A DNA stretch of 6,188 nucleotides from Bacteroidales bacterium. Lineage in GTDB: Bacteria; Bacteroidota; Bacteroidia; Bacteroidales; UBA3663. The position numbers and the translations under genes are program-made. Positions 1-6,188 of this stretch are shown one piece after another. The first letter of the stretch is position 1, and each line of letters opens with the position of its first letter. Below the pieces are notes generated by a model. It saw nothing but the letters and a program-made list of their open reading frames with translations, searched no databases and was not told where the DNA came from. Where the stretch lies: the NCBI GenBank assembly GCA_004557315.1, contig SFEH01000119.1:1-6188 (forward strand), given 5' to 3'.

Positions 1-194
1 ATAACAATAATAATGTCAGATTAATAGTTCATTGTTGACTGGCTTCTCTTTTTCCCATACCTCTTTGTCTTTGTATCTTTCTATCAGCTTAAGATGAAAG
101 GGATGACACAGGATCATAGTGGTAAATGATCCTTTAACATATTGAATATAATCCTTGTCAACCAAATCTATTAATCTGACATTATTATTGTTAT
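1..194. repeat. Perfect 27-bp inverted repeat (arms 1-27 and 168-194), 140-bp spacer
   Basis: Bases 1-27 (beginning ataacaataataatgtc) are the exact reverse complement of bases 168-194 (ending gacattattattgttat). Identity stops at 28/167, where both bases are t. The other end cannot be tested because the left arm begins at base 1. The arms combine an AAT-type microsatellite with a non-repetitive part (gtcagattaatag), so low complexity alone does not explain the match. The right arm lies inside the small gene (Asn run and VRLI), while the left arm carries that gene's last codons and stop. Possible explanations are an invertible segment, a template-switch duplication, a long stem in RNA, or a fold-back/k-mer artefact at a contig end. 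Confidence 0.9.
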
Positions 195-318
195 GCTTTG
201 TCATCCAAGACTGTATTTCTGCCCTTTTATATGCAACAAAACTCTGCGCCATCTCTATGAATAGCGGCATTCCATATTGTTCTTTAGCATTCTGTTTCTT
301 AGAGGTCGAAGATTTCAT
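16..318 (-). CDS. Small basic hypothetical protein (100 aa), C-terminus uncertain
   Basis: I do not recognise this protein. The reading frame starts at an ATG (316-318) preceded by an A/T-rich stretch without a Shine-Dalgarno sequence, as is usual in Bacteroidetes, and ends with TGA at 16-18. The product is Lys-rich and hydrophilic, with a polar N-terminus (MKSSTSKKQN), a helical-looking part around residues 17-40, four Asn at 43-46, a mixed segment around residues 47-80 (VRLIDLVDKDYIQYV, then MILCHPFHLKLIERY) and a charged tail. I see no signal peptide, membrane segment or catalytic motif. It has its own candidate promoter (431-438) and lies beyond the GH115 terminator, so it is probably a separate transcription unit. 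The last codons (LLI and the stop) lie inside a 27-base inverted copy of codons 42-51 of the same gene, so the C-terminus could be an inversion product or an assembly artefact. Coding status is moderately supported: promoter, start context and a 100-codon open frame in AT-rich DNA. Confidence 0.55.
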   Translation of the reverse strand: MKSSTSKKQNAKEQYGMPLFIEMAQSFVAYKRAEIQSWMTKHNNNNVRLIDLVDKDYIQYVKGSFTTMILCHPFHLKLIERYKDKEVWEKEKPVNNELLI

Positions 319-330
319 TTATTTATAAAG

Positions 331-362
331 TTTTGAGGTTTTTAAGGTTTTGAGGTTTAAGG
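331..362. repeat. Imperfect tandem repeat of ttttgagg / tttaagg units
   Basis: The stretch reads ttttgagg (331-338), tttttaagg (339-347), ttttgagg (348-355), tttaagg (356-362). That is two imperfect copies of a two-part unit of 17 and 15 bases. On the transcribed minus strand it is a run of AACCTC/AACCTT blocks joined by A runs. It lies in the presumed leader of the small gene at 16-318, 13 bases upstream of its ATG. The function is not known. It could be a dispersed AT-rich intergenic repeat or part of a leader fold with 381-402. Confidence 0.6.
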
Positions 363-380
363 TATTTGACAGCTCGAAGC

Positions 381-418
381 AACCTAATAACAAAATAACC
401 TCATATCCTTATATCCTA
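381..418. repeat. Short complementary repeat block in the leader of the small gene
   Basis: Aaccta (381-386) and aacctc (397-402) can pair with the gaggtt blocks at 335-340 and 352-357. A direct 8-base tandem follows (atatcctt at 403-410, atatccta at 411-418). In the minus-strand RNA, GAGGUU (402-397) with AACCUC (340-335) and AGGUU (385-381) with AACCU (357-353) would be nested helices separated by an 11/12-base internal loop. The bases are seen directly; the fold is an inference without an energy calculation. Confidence 0.4.
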
Positions 419-430
419 AAAATTATCTCA

Positions 431-438
431 CAAAGATA
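431..438 (-). promoter_or_regulatory. Candidate Bacteroidetes promoter -7 box for the small gene
   Basis: The minus strand reads TATCTTTG, a full match to the TAnnTTTG -7 consensus of Bacteroidetes housekeeping promoters. The nearest upstream TTG (complement of 463-465) is 24 bases away, longer than the usual spacing of about 19-21, so the -33 element is weak. It lies between the GH115 terminator and the small gene. A start near 424 would give a leader of about 105 bases carrying the short repeats. Confidence 0.45.
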
Positions 439-533
439 GTTAAAATATTTGTAAAAGATAATCAACACAAAGAAAATTATGATAATATATGACGTTTTAT
501 GTTATTCTGTATTGAAACAGTATGAAAACAGAC

Positions 534-575
534 AAAAAAATAGACAGAAGACTTTTTGAATCTTCTGCCTATTTT
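534..575 (-). terminator. Rho-independent terminator after the GH115 gene
   Basis: Bases 541-551 (tagacagaaga) pair with 561-571 (tcttctgccta) around a 9-base loop. The one non-Watson-Crick position (544/568) is a G-U pair in the minus-strand RNA. Four further A-T pairs (537-540 with 572-575) extend the stem. On the minus strand the stem runs into seven T (540-534), as expected of an intrinsic terminator. The hairpin begins about 20 bases after the GH115 stop codon. The A run on the other side of the stem could make it work in both directions, but no plus-strand gene is present. Confidence 0.88.
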
Positions 576-594
576 ATGTTGATGCATTATTGAA

Positions 595-3165
595 TTATCG
601 CTTGCAATCCGACTCCTTGCCAAATAGATAAGATGGCTGGTATCCACCAAAATCAACTACGATCTTCTGGAGAACTACACCTGGATCGAGAGGACTGATG
701 ACGAGCGACTGAGTGCCTGCCTTGTCGATCTTGAGCTTGACAGTCTTCTCTATGACACGGCGTGCCACCGTAGGATACATGATGCGATAGACATTCTCAG
801 GCTCTTCATTGAGTTCACCGTTGAAGTTGACCTCAACTGCCTCTTTTCCCTCAAGACCTACAGTGTAGCGATGTCCCTCTTTGCGCTGGAATGCGAGAGT
901 AGAAGCTGTGATGACACGAACCTCCACCTCATCCACTCCTTCTGGAAGGTCGAAGCGATAGGTCACACTGCTGCCAGCGACATTGGCAGAATAAGGCTGA
1001 ATCGAGATGCCACTTCGTGTGCGTCCCATATAAGGAATGAGAGTCCACTGTGCATCCTGTGGGTTCTTGACACTGAAGTAATGTTCAGCATCCATGGCAA
1101 CAAATCCAGCCGATGGCTTGAAGACATAACCACCCACCTTGTCCTCAGCATTTTCGATGCGCATCACCTTTGGACAAGTATCCTTTGGGAAACTGTCGTT
1201 CCATTCTGTATATCCAATGTGCTTCTGAATCATCATGCCATCCCACTTTCCACCAGCAATCTCCTTGTTATATCCGCGGCAGAGGATAGAATCGCGCTCA
1301 AAACACTTCTCTACTCTATCAGCCCATACGTTTGCCTCTGGATTGCCCTCAGCATAGAGCTTATGGTTCATTGCCTGAGCATAGTACATGTCATATACAT
1401 TGGAAAGAGCCTGGATTGGGAAGAGCAAAAGCTGACGATAGGCATCGCGTGCATTCTCAGGAAGAGAAAGATACTGACGCAAAGCCTCAGCCTCAAGACG
1501 CACAAACTCGTCGCACACCTGTTTGAACTCGCCAGTCTCTATGTTGTAGGTCGAAGCATCGAGCATCTCGGCAGTGACGCGACCAGCATACAGGCTGTAG
1601 AGATTCAGGATGCGTGCAGCCTCATCGGCCTGTGACTCGCCAAACTGCTGAGCACAGAACTTGCGCGGATGCTCCAAGAGGTTGCTTGCATCATAGCGCT
1701 TTGGGTTCCATGCAAAGTCCATGAAGAATGTGATAGGATATTCCATAGGCTTGAGGTCTCCCACATTGAGCACCCACAACTTATCAACACCATATTGATA
1801 AGTAAGAGTGAGCTGATCCCATATATGCTGTATAGGTGTGACATTCAGCCACTTGCTATTGCGAGGTGCACCCACATAATCGACATGATAGTACATACCG
1901 AATCCACCCTTGTGCTTGCGCTCCTCTGGTGAAGGTAATCGACGTATATCACCCCAGTTGTCGTCACTGAAGAGGATGATGACATCGTCAGGCACCTTCA
2001 GACCCTTGTCATAATAACGTTGAACCTCCTTGTAGAGAGCCCAGAGCTGCTGACGTTCCTTAGCAGGACGACCAGTCTCCTTAGCAATGATATTGCGCTG
2101 GTTCTTGATAATCTTCTCAAGCAGCTTGATTGTCTCGTCATCGTTAGGCACGAACTCATCGTCATGACCTTCCTTGGCACCCATGGCAGTGTCGCCATCA
2201 CCTCGCATACCAATAGTAATGATATCCTCATTATCTTTCGAACGACGCACACCCTCACGGAAAAATTCGTCTATAACCTTCTGATTGGTAACATAGTTCC
2301 ATTCGCCATATTCCTTGCGGTGACGAGCCCATTCCTGATGGTTGCGTGCCATTGGCTCATGGTGGGAAGTGCCCATAATAACACCCATATCGCTTGCAGT
2401 AGGCGAGTTCAGTGGATCGTCAGCATAGAATGACCAACCCCACATAGCAGGCCACATATAGTTGCCTCGCAGACGCAGAATGAGTTCGAATACGCGAGCA
2501 TAGAACTCATGTCCGCCATATTCGGTGCCGAAGGTGTTCTTGACCCATGTAGTGAGGCAAGGAGCCTCGTCGTTGAGGAAAAGACCACGATAGCGCACAG
2601 CTGGCTCACCTGCAGTGTATGAGCCTCGCTTGATTGCAAGATTCTGATGCTTGACCACAGGCACGTCCATCCAGTCGTACCAAGGCGAAACACCAATCTG
2701 CTCCGACAATTCATAGACACCATAGATAGTGCCTCGCATGTCACTACCAGCTATCACAAGTGCCTCATCGACTCCTGGCAGAGGGTTGCTGACCACAGTC
2801 ATGATGTACTTCTCGACCTTGCCCTTCAGCTCCTTCTCGTCGAGCTTCTTAGCCTTGATGAGCTGCTTGACGTATGGGCTTTCCAGACTTCCAACTATGA
2901 TACATTGCTTAGTGTCGGCAGTAGGGCTGTTGAACAACTGAGCCTGCTTTCCGCACACTCTCTCGAAGTCCTTCTGCAGATTTTGAACTGCAATCAACAC
3001 GCCTTTCTTGTCGTTTTCTGCAACAATGACACCCACTGGCTTTGACTGTGAAATCAAAGTAAATCCACCAGAATTGAGATTTTCGGTCACGATACCTTCG
3101 TGATCCTTGGCATTGGCACAAAAAATCTGCACCAAAAAGAACAAATATAATAAAAGTTTTTTCAT
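595..3165 (-). CDS. Secreted GH115 xylan alpha-glucuronidase
   Basis: This is a glycoside hydrolase family 115 enzyme. Characterised members remove alpha-1,2-linked (4-O-methyl)glucuronic acid from xylan, including internal residues. Residues 1-19 form a signal peptide (MKKLLLYLFFLVQIFCANA) with an AxA cleavage site before K20. Cys16 is not in a proper lipobox, so a soluble periplasmic protein is likely. The rest fits the GH115 layout: an N-terminal alpha/beta domain (about 25-180), a central barrel (about 190-490), a helical region (about 495-650) and a C-terminal beta-sandwich (about 670-856). Family-typical stretches are YRGLFLNDEAP (192-202), GGHEFYARVFELILRLRGNY (217-236), GTSHHEPM (265-272), GMRGDGDTAM (319-328) and FSDDNWGD (399-406). 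Acidic residues at 335-337 and 401-402 are candidate active-site residues by inference. The 856-aa length is close to known Bacteroides members. The gene is intact, starts at an ATG 59 bases after mutS and ends in a strong terminator. The family call is firm; the exact substrate is inferred. Confidence 0.93.
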   Translation of the reverse strand: MKKLLLYLFFLVQIFCANAKDHEGIVTENLNSGGFTLISQSKPVGVIVAENDKKGVLIAVQNLQKDFERVCGKQAQLFNSPTADTKQCIIVGSLESPYVKQLIKAKKLDEKELKGKVEKYIMTVVSNPLPGVDEALVIAGSDMRGTIYGVYELSEQIGVSPWYDWMDVPVVKHQNLAIKRGSYTAGEPAVRYRGLFLNDEAPCLTTWVKNTFGTEYGGHEFYARVFELILRLRGNYMWPAMWGWSFYADDPLNSPTASDMGVIMGTSHHEPMARNHQEWARHRKEYGEWNYVTNQKVIDEFFREGVRRSKDNEDIITIGMRGDGDTAMGAKEGHDDEFVPNDDETIKLLEKIIKNQRNIIAKETGRPAKERQQLWALYKEVQRYYDKGLKVPDDVIILFSDDNWGDIRRLPSPEERKHKGGFGMYYHVDYVGAPRNSKWLNVTPIQHIWDQLTLTYQYGVDKLWVLNVGDLKPMEYPITFFMDFAWNPKRYDASNLLEHPRKFCAQQFGESQADEAARILNLYSLYAGRVTAEMLDASTYNIETGEFKQVCDEFVRLEAEALRQYLSLPENARDAYRQLLLFPIQALSNVYDMYYAQAMNHKLYAEGNPEANVWADRVEKCFERDSILCRGYNKEIAGGKWDGMMIQKHIGYTEWNDSFPKDTCPKVMRIENAEDKVGGYVFKPSAGFVAMDAEHYFSVKNPQDAQWTLIPYMGRTRSGISIQPYSANVAGSSVTYRFDLPEGVDEVEVRVITASTLAFQRKEGHRYTVGLEGKEAVEVNFNGELNEEPENVYRIMYPTVARRVIEKTVKLKIDKAGTQSLVISPLDPGVVLQKIVVDFGGYQPSYLFGKESDCKR

Positions 3166-3180
3166 TTGAAATTGATATAA

Positions 3181-3210
3181 TTAAGATAATGTGTATAATT
3201 AATTGACAAA
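3181..3210 (-). promoter_or_regulatory. Weak candidate promoter for the GH115 gene
   Basis: In the 59-base gap between mutS and the GH115 gene, the minus strand has TTTG (complement of 3207-3210) followed 18 bases later by TATCTTAA (complement of 3181-3188). This only partly matches TAnnTTTG. The leader would be very short, about 10 bases. The gap is AT-rich, so chance matches are expected. Read-through from mutS is equally possible because I see no convincing terminator in the gap. Confidence 0.2.
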
Positions 3211-3224
3211 CAAAGTCATAATAA

Positions 3225-5846
3225 TCAGCTCAATCCGCAGATCTTCTTAATCTCGGCAAGCTTGTTGAGAGCCTCCACCGGAGTCATATTGTTGACATCA
3301 AGACCCTTTATCTCGTCACGTATCTCACTGAGCACAGGATCATCGAGCTGGAAGATGCTGAGCTGATAGCCCTGGTCGGACTTGGACGTCTTGATGTTCT
3401 CGACTGGAGCATTCGACGACTTGATGCCTGTGGCACTCGCACCAGCATTCTCAAGGATCTTCAGAACCTCGTCAGCACGGTTCACGATGTCTTTGTTCAT
3501 GCCAGCTAAGCGAGCTACATGAATACCGAAAGAATGTTCCGAGCCACCACGCTTCAGTTTGCGAAGGAAGAGCACCTTGCCATTGTCTTCACGCACACTG
3601 ACATTGTAGTTGGCAATGCGAGGGAAGGTCTTCTCCATCTCATTGAGCTCATGATAGTGAGTGGCAAACAGCATCTTTGGATGACCGGCAGAGACATTCT
3701 CGTGGATGTATTCGACTATAGCCCATGCAATGGAAATGCCATCGTAGGTCGAAGTGCCTCGACCCAACTCGTCGAAGAGGACAAGACTGCGAGGCGAGAG
3801 ATTGTTGAGAATGTTGGAAGCTTCGGTCATCTCGACCATGAAAGTAGATTCGCCCAAAGAGATATTATCGGAAGCACCAACACGGGTGAAGATCTTATCG
3901 ACAATGCCTATATGAGCCGAATCGGCAGGCACGAAGCAGCCCACATGAGCCATAAGCACAATAAGTGCCGTCTGACGAAGCAGAGCCGACTTACCTGCCA
4001 TGTTAGGACCAGTGATCATCATGATCTGCTGCTTCTCGTTGTCAAGCAAGACATCGTTGGCAATATATGACTCACCCACAGGCATCTGACGTTCGATGAC
4101 AGGATGACGACCCTGACGGATGTCTATAATCATAGAATCATCAATATCAGGACGCACATAATGATAGCGTGCAGCAATGCGGCTGAACGAAAGCAGGCAG
4201 TCGAGACGAGCCACTAGGTGAGCATTGACCTGAATGATTGAGATATATTCTTCGAGCGACTTGAGCAAGTCATTATAGATTGACAATTCGAGCGAGCCAA
4301 TACGTTCCTCGGCACCCATTATCTTCTCCTCATACTCCTTGAGTTCCTGGGTGATGTAACGCTCGGCACCTACGAGAGTCTGCTTTCTTATCCAACCCTC
4401 AGGCACCTTGTCCTTATGAGTATTGCGCACCTCGATATAATAGCCGAAGACATTGTTGAAAGCTACTTTCAGACTCGGAATATCGTATTCGGCACTCAAT
4501 CGCTGCTGCATCTTGAGCAGATAGTCCTTGCCCGAATAGGCAATCTCGCGCAATTCGTCGAGTTCGGCATTGACACCCTGACGGATCACAGGACTCTTGC
4601 CAAACTGCACAGGTGCCTCAGGCTCAATCTCATGATAGATGCGCTGGCAAATGATGTCGCAGGTATTGATCTGTTCGCCAATCGAACGAAGCTGGTCAAG
4701 GTCAGCATTCTCGCATTGAGCTTTAATATCCTTCAGAGCCGAAAGCGCAACACGAAGCTGGATAATCTCGCGCGGATTGGCACGACCCACAGCCACTTTG
4801 CTGATGATACGTTCCATGTCGCCCACCTGATGCAGGCTCTCCTCTATCACCTCGGCCATGTCAGGATCGCGGAAGAAATACTCGACAATGTTGAGTCGCT
4901 GACGAATGCTCTCGGCATGGATGAGCGGGAAAAGCAACCATCGGTGCATCAGTCGGCCACCCATCGGAGTAGTGGTATCGTCGATGACATTGAGCAGCGA
5001 ACGACCACCCTCGTTCATGGTACCGACAAGTTCGAGACTCCTCACTGTGAATCGGTCGAGACGTATATACGACTCATTGTCAATGCGACGGATGCCAGTG
5101 ATATGACCGATGTTCTTATGCTGAGTAGAGTCGAGATAGCGCAAGATAGCACCAGCCGAAGTGATGGCAAGCGACATCTCCTCAATGCCAAAACCCTTCA
5201 GGTTCTGGGTCTTGAAAAGCTGCAACAGACTTCGCATGGCATTGTCGTAACTGAAATATAAGTCATCGACCTCGTAACAATAAGGCGTAGAAGTGAAATG
5301 CTCCTGATACTGCTGTTTCATGCCCTTGAGATAGAGCATCTCTTTAGGAGCATAGTTGTTGATAAGTTTGTCAATATAGTCGTATTGCCCCTCAGTAGCA
5401 AGAAATTCGCCTGTTGATATGTCGAGAAAAGCAATGCCGCAGGAGTTCTTGCCGAAAGTCACTGCCGAAAGGAAATTGTTCTCACGCGCATTGAGCACGC
5501 TATCGCCCATGGTGAGACCAGGAGTGATAAGTTCGGTAATGCCTCGCTTCACAAGCTTCTTGGTGAGCTTTGGATCCTCGAGCTGCTCACATATGGCTAC
5601 ACGCTTACCTGCACGCACTAATTTTGGCAAATAAGTATCGAGGGCATGATAAGGGAATCCTGCCAGCGGACTGCCGGCACGAGAAGTGAGGGTTATGCCT
5701 AAAATGTCGTGAACCTCCTTGGCATCTTCGCAGAAAGTCTCATAGAAGTCGCCCACACGATAGAGTATGATAGCGTCTTTATGCTTTGCCTTCATCTCGA
5801 AGTATTGCTTCATCAGAGGCGTGTCCTTTGGATCGGCTGTCTTCAT
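3225..5846 (-). CDS. mutS: DNA mismatch repair protein MutS
   Basis: MutS binds mismatches and small loops as a dimer, exchanges ADP for ATP and recruits MutL to start methyl-independent or methyl-directed repair. The 873-aa product matches the bacterial MutS1 length (E. coli 853). The mismatch-reading Phe-X-Glu is in GDFYE (F34, E36). The connector, lever and clamp domains follow (about 120-560). The ATPase domain has Walker A GPNMAGKS (613-620), the SLGESTF signature (663-669), Walker B with D692-E693 in DELGRGTSTYDG, the FATHYHEL switch (727-734) and the HSFGIHVARLAGM dimerisation segment (771-783). These positions lie within a few residues of their E. coli counterparts. QLSIF (828-832) near the C-terminus looks like a beta-clamp-binding motif. 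The start ATG overlaps the stop of the upstream methyltransferase gene (ATGA at 5846-5843), indicating translational coupling; no Shine-Dalgarno sequence is needed to choose it. No frameshift or missing key residue is seen. Confidence 0.98.
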   Translation of the reverse strand: MKTADPKDTPLMKQYFEMKAKHKDAIILYRVGDFYETFCEDAKEVHDILGITLTSRAGSPLAGFPYHALDTYLPKLVRAGKRVAICEQLEDPKLTKKLVKRGITELITPGLTMGDSVLNARENNFLSAVTFGKNSCGIAFLDISTGEFLATEGQYDYIDKLINNYAPKEMLYLKGMKQQYQEHFTSTPYCYEVDDLYFSYDNAMRSLLQLFKTQNLKGFGIEEMSLAITSAGAILRYLDSTQHKNIGHITGIRRIDNESYIRLDRFTVRSLELVGTMNEGGRSLLNVIDDTTTPMGGRLMHRWLLFPLIHAESIRQRLNIVEYFFRDPDMAEVIEESLHQVGDMERIISKVAVGRANPREIIQLRVALSALKDIKAQCENADLDQLRSIGEQINTCDIICQRIYHEIEPEAPVQFGKSPVIRQGVNAELDELREIAYSGKDYLLKMQQRLSAEYDIPSLKVAFNNVFGYYIEVRNTHKDKVPEGWIRKQTLVGAERYITQELKEYEEKIMGAEERIGSLELSIYNDLLKSLEEYISIIQVNAHLVARLDCLLSFSRIAARYHYVRPDIDDSMIIDIRQGRHPVIERQMPVGESYIANDVLLDNEKQQIMMITGPNMAGKSALLRQTALIVLMAHVGCFVPADSAHIGIVDKIFTRVGASDNISLGESTFMVEMTEASNILNNLSPRSLVLFDELGRGTSTYDGISIAWAIVEYIHENVSAGHPKMLFATHYHELNEMEKTFPRIANYNVSVREDNGKVLFLRKLKRGGSEHSFGIHVARLAGMNKDIVNRADEVLKILENAGASATGIKSSNAPVENIKTSKSDQGYQLSIFQLDDPVLSEIRDEIKGLDVNNMTPVEALNKLAEIKKICGLS

Positions 5847-6188
5847 AGTTTATTAGTCTTCTCGTAAGCTTTGAAAAAGTCCCATATCACAAGACCAGTC
5901 GTTACCGACACATTGAGCGAATGTTTGGTGCCATACTGAGGAATCTCAAGACAGCCATCGCACATGTCAACTACCGACTGCTGCACACCATGCACCTCAT
6001 TGCCCATGACCACTGCATAGCCATTCATATCCGAGAAGTCAGGACACCAGGTGTCGAGCATGGTCGAACCCTGACATTGCTCAATGGCCAGAACCTTGTA
6101 ACCTGCCTTCTGCAGTTCAGCCACTGCCTCGTGAGTATCTTCGAAGTATCGCCAATCCACGCTGTCCTCTGCACCAAGAGCCGTCTTG
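5843..6188 (-). CDS. SpoU/TrmH-family RNA 2'-O-ribose methyltransferase, 5' part cut by window edge
   Basis: The frame is open to base 6188. The visible 114 codons start within KTALGAEDS, ahead of a GTG (Val) at 6158-6160 that should not be taken as the start. SPOUT-class methyltransferases of this family use S-adenosylmethionine, bound in a C-terminal trefoil knot, to methylate a ribose 2'-OH in tRNA or rRNA. The visible part carries family motif 2 (VVMGNEVHGV, visible residues 59-68) and motif 3 (IPQYGTKHSLNVSVTTG, 82-98), which form the knot. Motif 1 with its catalytic Arg lies upstream, outside the window. Related proteins of about 170-180 aa suggest roughly 60 residues are missing. The short size and the KTALGAE block resemble TrmH-like enzymes (tRNA Gm18), but the target cannot be assigned from this fragment. 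The stop overlaps the mutS start by 4 bases, so both are read from a promoter outside the window. Confidence 0.9.
   Translation of the reverse strand, partial: KTALGAEDSVDWRYFEDTHEAVAELQKAGYKVLAIEQCQGSTMLDTWCPDFSDMNGYAVVMGNEVHGVQQSVVDMCDGCLEIPQYGTKHSLNVSVTTGLVIWDFFKAYEKTNKL

Noticed and set aside
502..525. Possible hairpin around ctgt/acag upstream of the promoter
   Set aside because: The pairing is interrupted and short, and such matches are expected in AT-rich intergenic DNA.
871..1635. Long plus-strand open frame of 254 codons antisense to the GH115 gene
   Set aside because: It lies wholly inside a firmly identified gene. Its translation has no recognisable family features, and it is best explained by codon bias of the minus-strand gene.
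3109..3165. Lipoprotein signal in the GH115 enzyme because of Cys16
   Set aside because: The residues before the cysteine (VQIF) do not form a lipobox, and a normal AxA signal peptidase I site follows at residues 17-19.
3204..3218. Hairpin tgac/gtca between mutS and the GH115 gene as a terminator
   Set aside because: The stem has only four base pairs with a 7-base A-rich loop and no following T run on the minus strand.
4416..5261. Plus-strand open frame of 281 codons antisense to mutS
   Set aside because: It is a shadow of mutS. Its product resembles no known protein and there is no promoter or start context supporting it. The same holds for the 183-codon frame at 3519-4070.
6158..6160. GTG as the start of the methyltransferase
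   Set aside because: The frame continues upstream to the window edge and encodes KTALGAEDS, which fits the family, so the gene is truncated by the window rather than starting here.
1..6188. CRISPR array, tRNA or rRNA gene, insertion sequence, or new defence system
   Set aside because: No regularly spaced repeats, transposase frame, tRNA-like cloverleaf or defence-type domain was seen on either strand.

Overview
The window looks like chromosomal DNA from a Bacteroidales bacterium, most likely Prevotella/Segatella-like. This is inferred from four things: a secreted GH115 xylan alpha-glucuronidase, A-rich translation starts without Shine-Dalgarno sequences, a promoter matching the Bacteroidetes TAnnTTTG -7 box, and very AT-rich intergenic DNA beside moderate-GC genes. 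The genus is a guess. All real genes lie on the minus strand, so transcription runs from high to low coordinates.

Right part (6188 to 3225): a SpoU/TrmH-family RNA 2'-O-ribose methyltransferase, cut by the right edge, overlaps the start of a complete mutS (873 aa) by 4 bases (ATGA). The two are almost certainly co-transcribed and translationally coupled. MutS retains its mismatch-reading, ATPase and clamp-binding motifs.

Middle (3165 to 595): after a 59-base AT-rich gap with no clear terminator comes a complete secreted GH115 alpha-glucuronidase (856 aa). Such enzymes remove (4-O-methyl)glucuronic acid from xylan in the periplasm. No SusC/SusD, regulator or other xylan gene is visible in the window. 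The gene ends in a strong intrinsic terminator at 534-575.

Left part (533 to 1): an AT-rich intergenic stretch of 276 bases (319-594) holds the terminator, a good -7 promoter element at 431-438 and short repeats in the presumed leader of a small gene. That gene (16-318) encodes an unrecognised basic 100-residue protein. Its last codons lie in a perfect 27-base inverted copy of a segment inside the same gene (1-27 against 168-194). The left arm begins exactly at base 1, so it is either a real inverted repeat extending outside the window or a fold-back/k-mer artefact at a contig end. This is the most unusual structure in the window. I do not see a new multi-gene system here.
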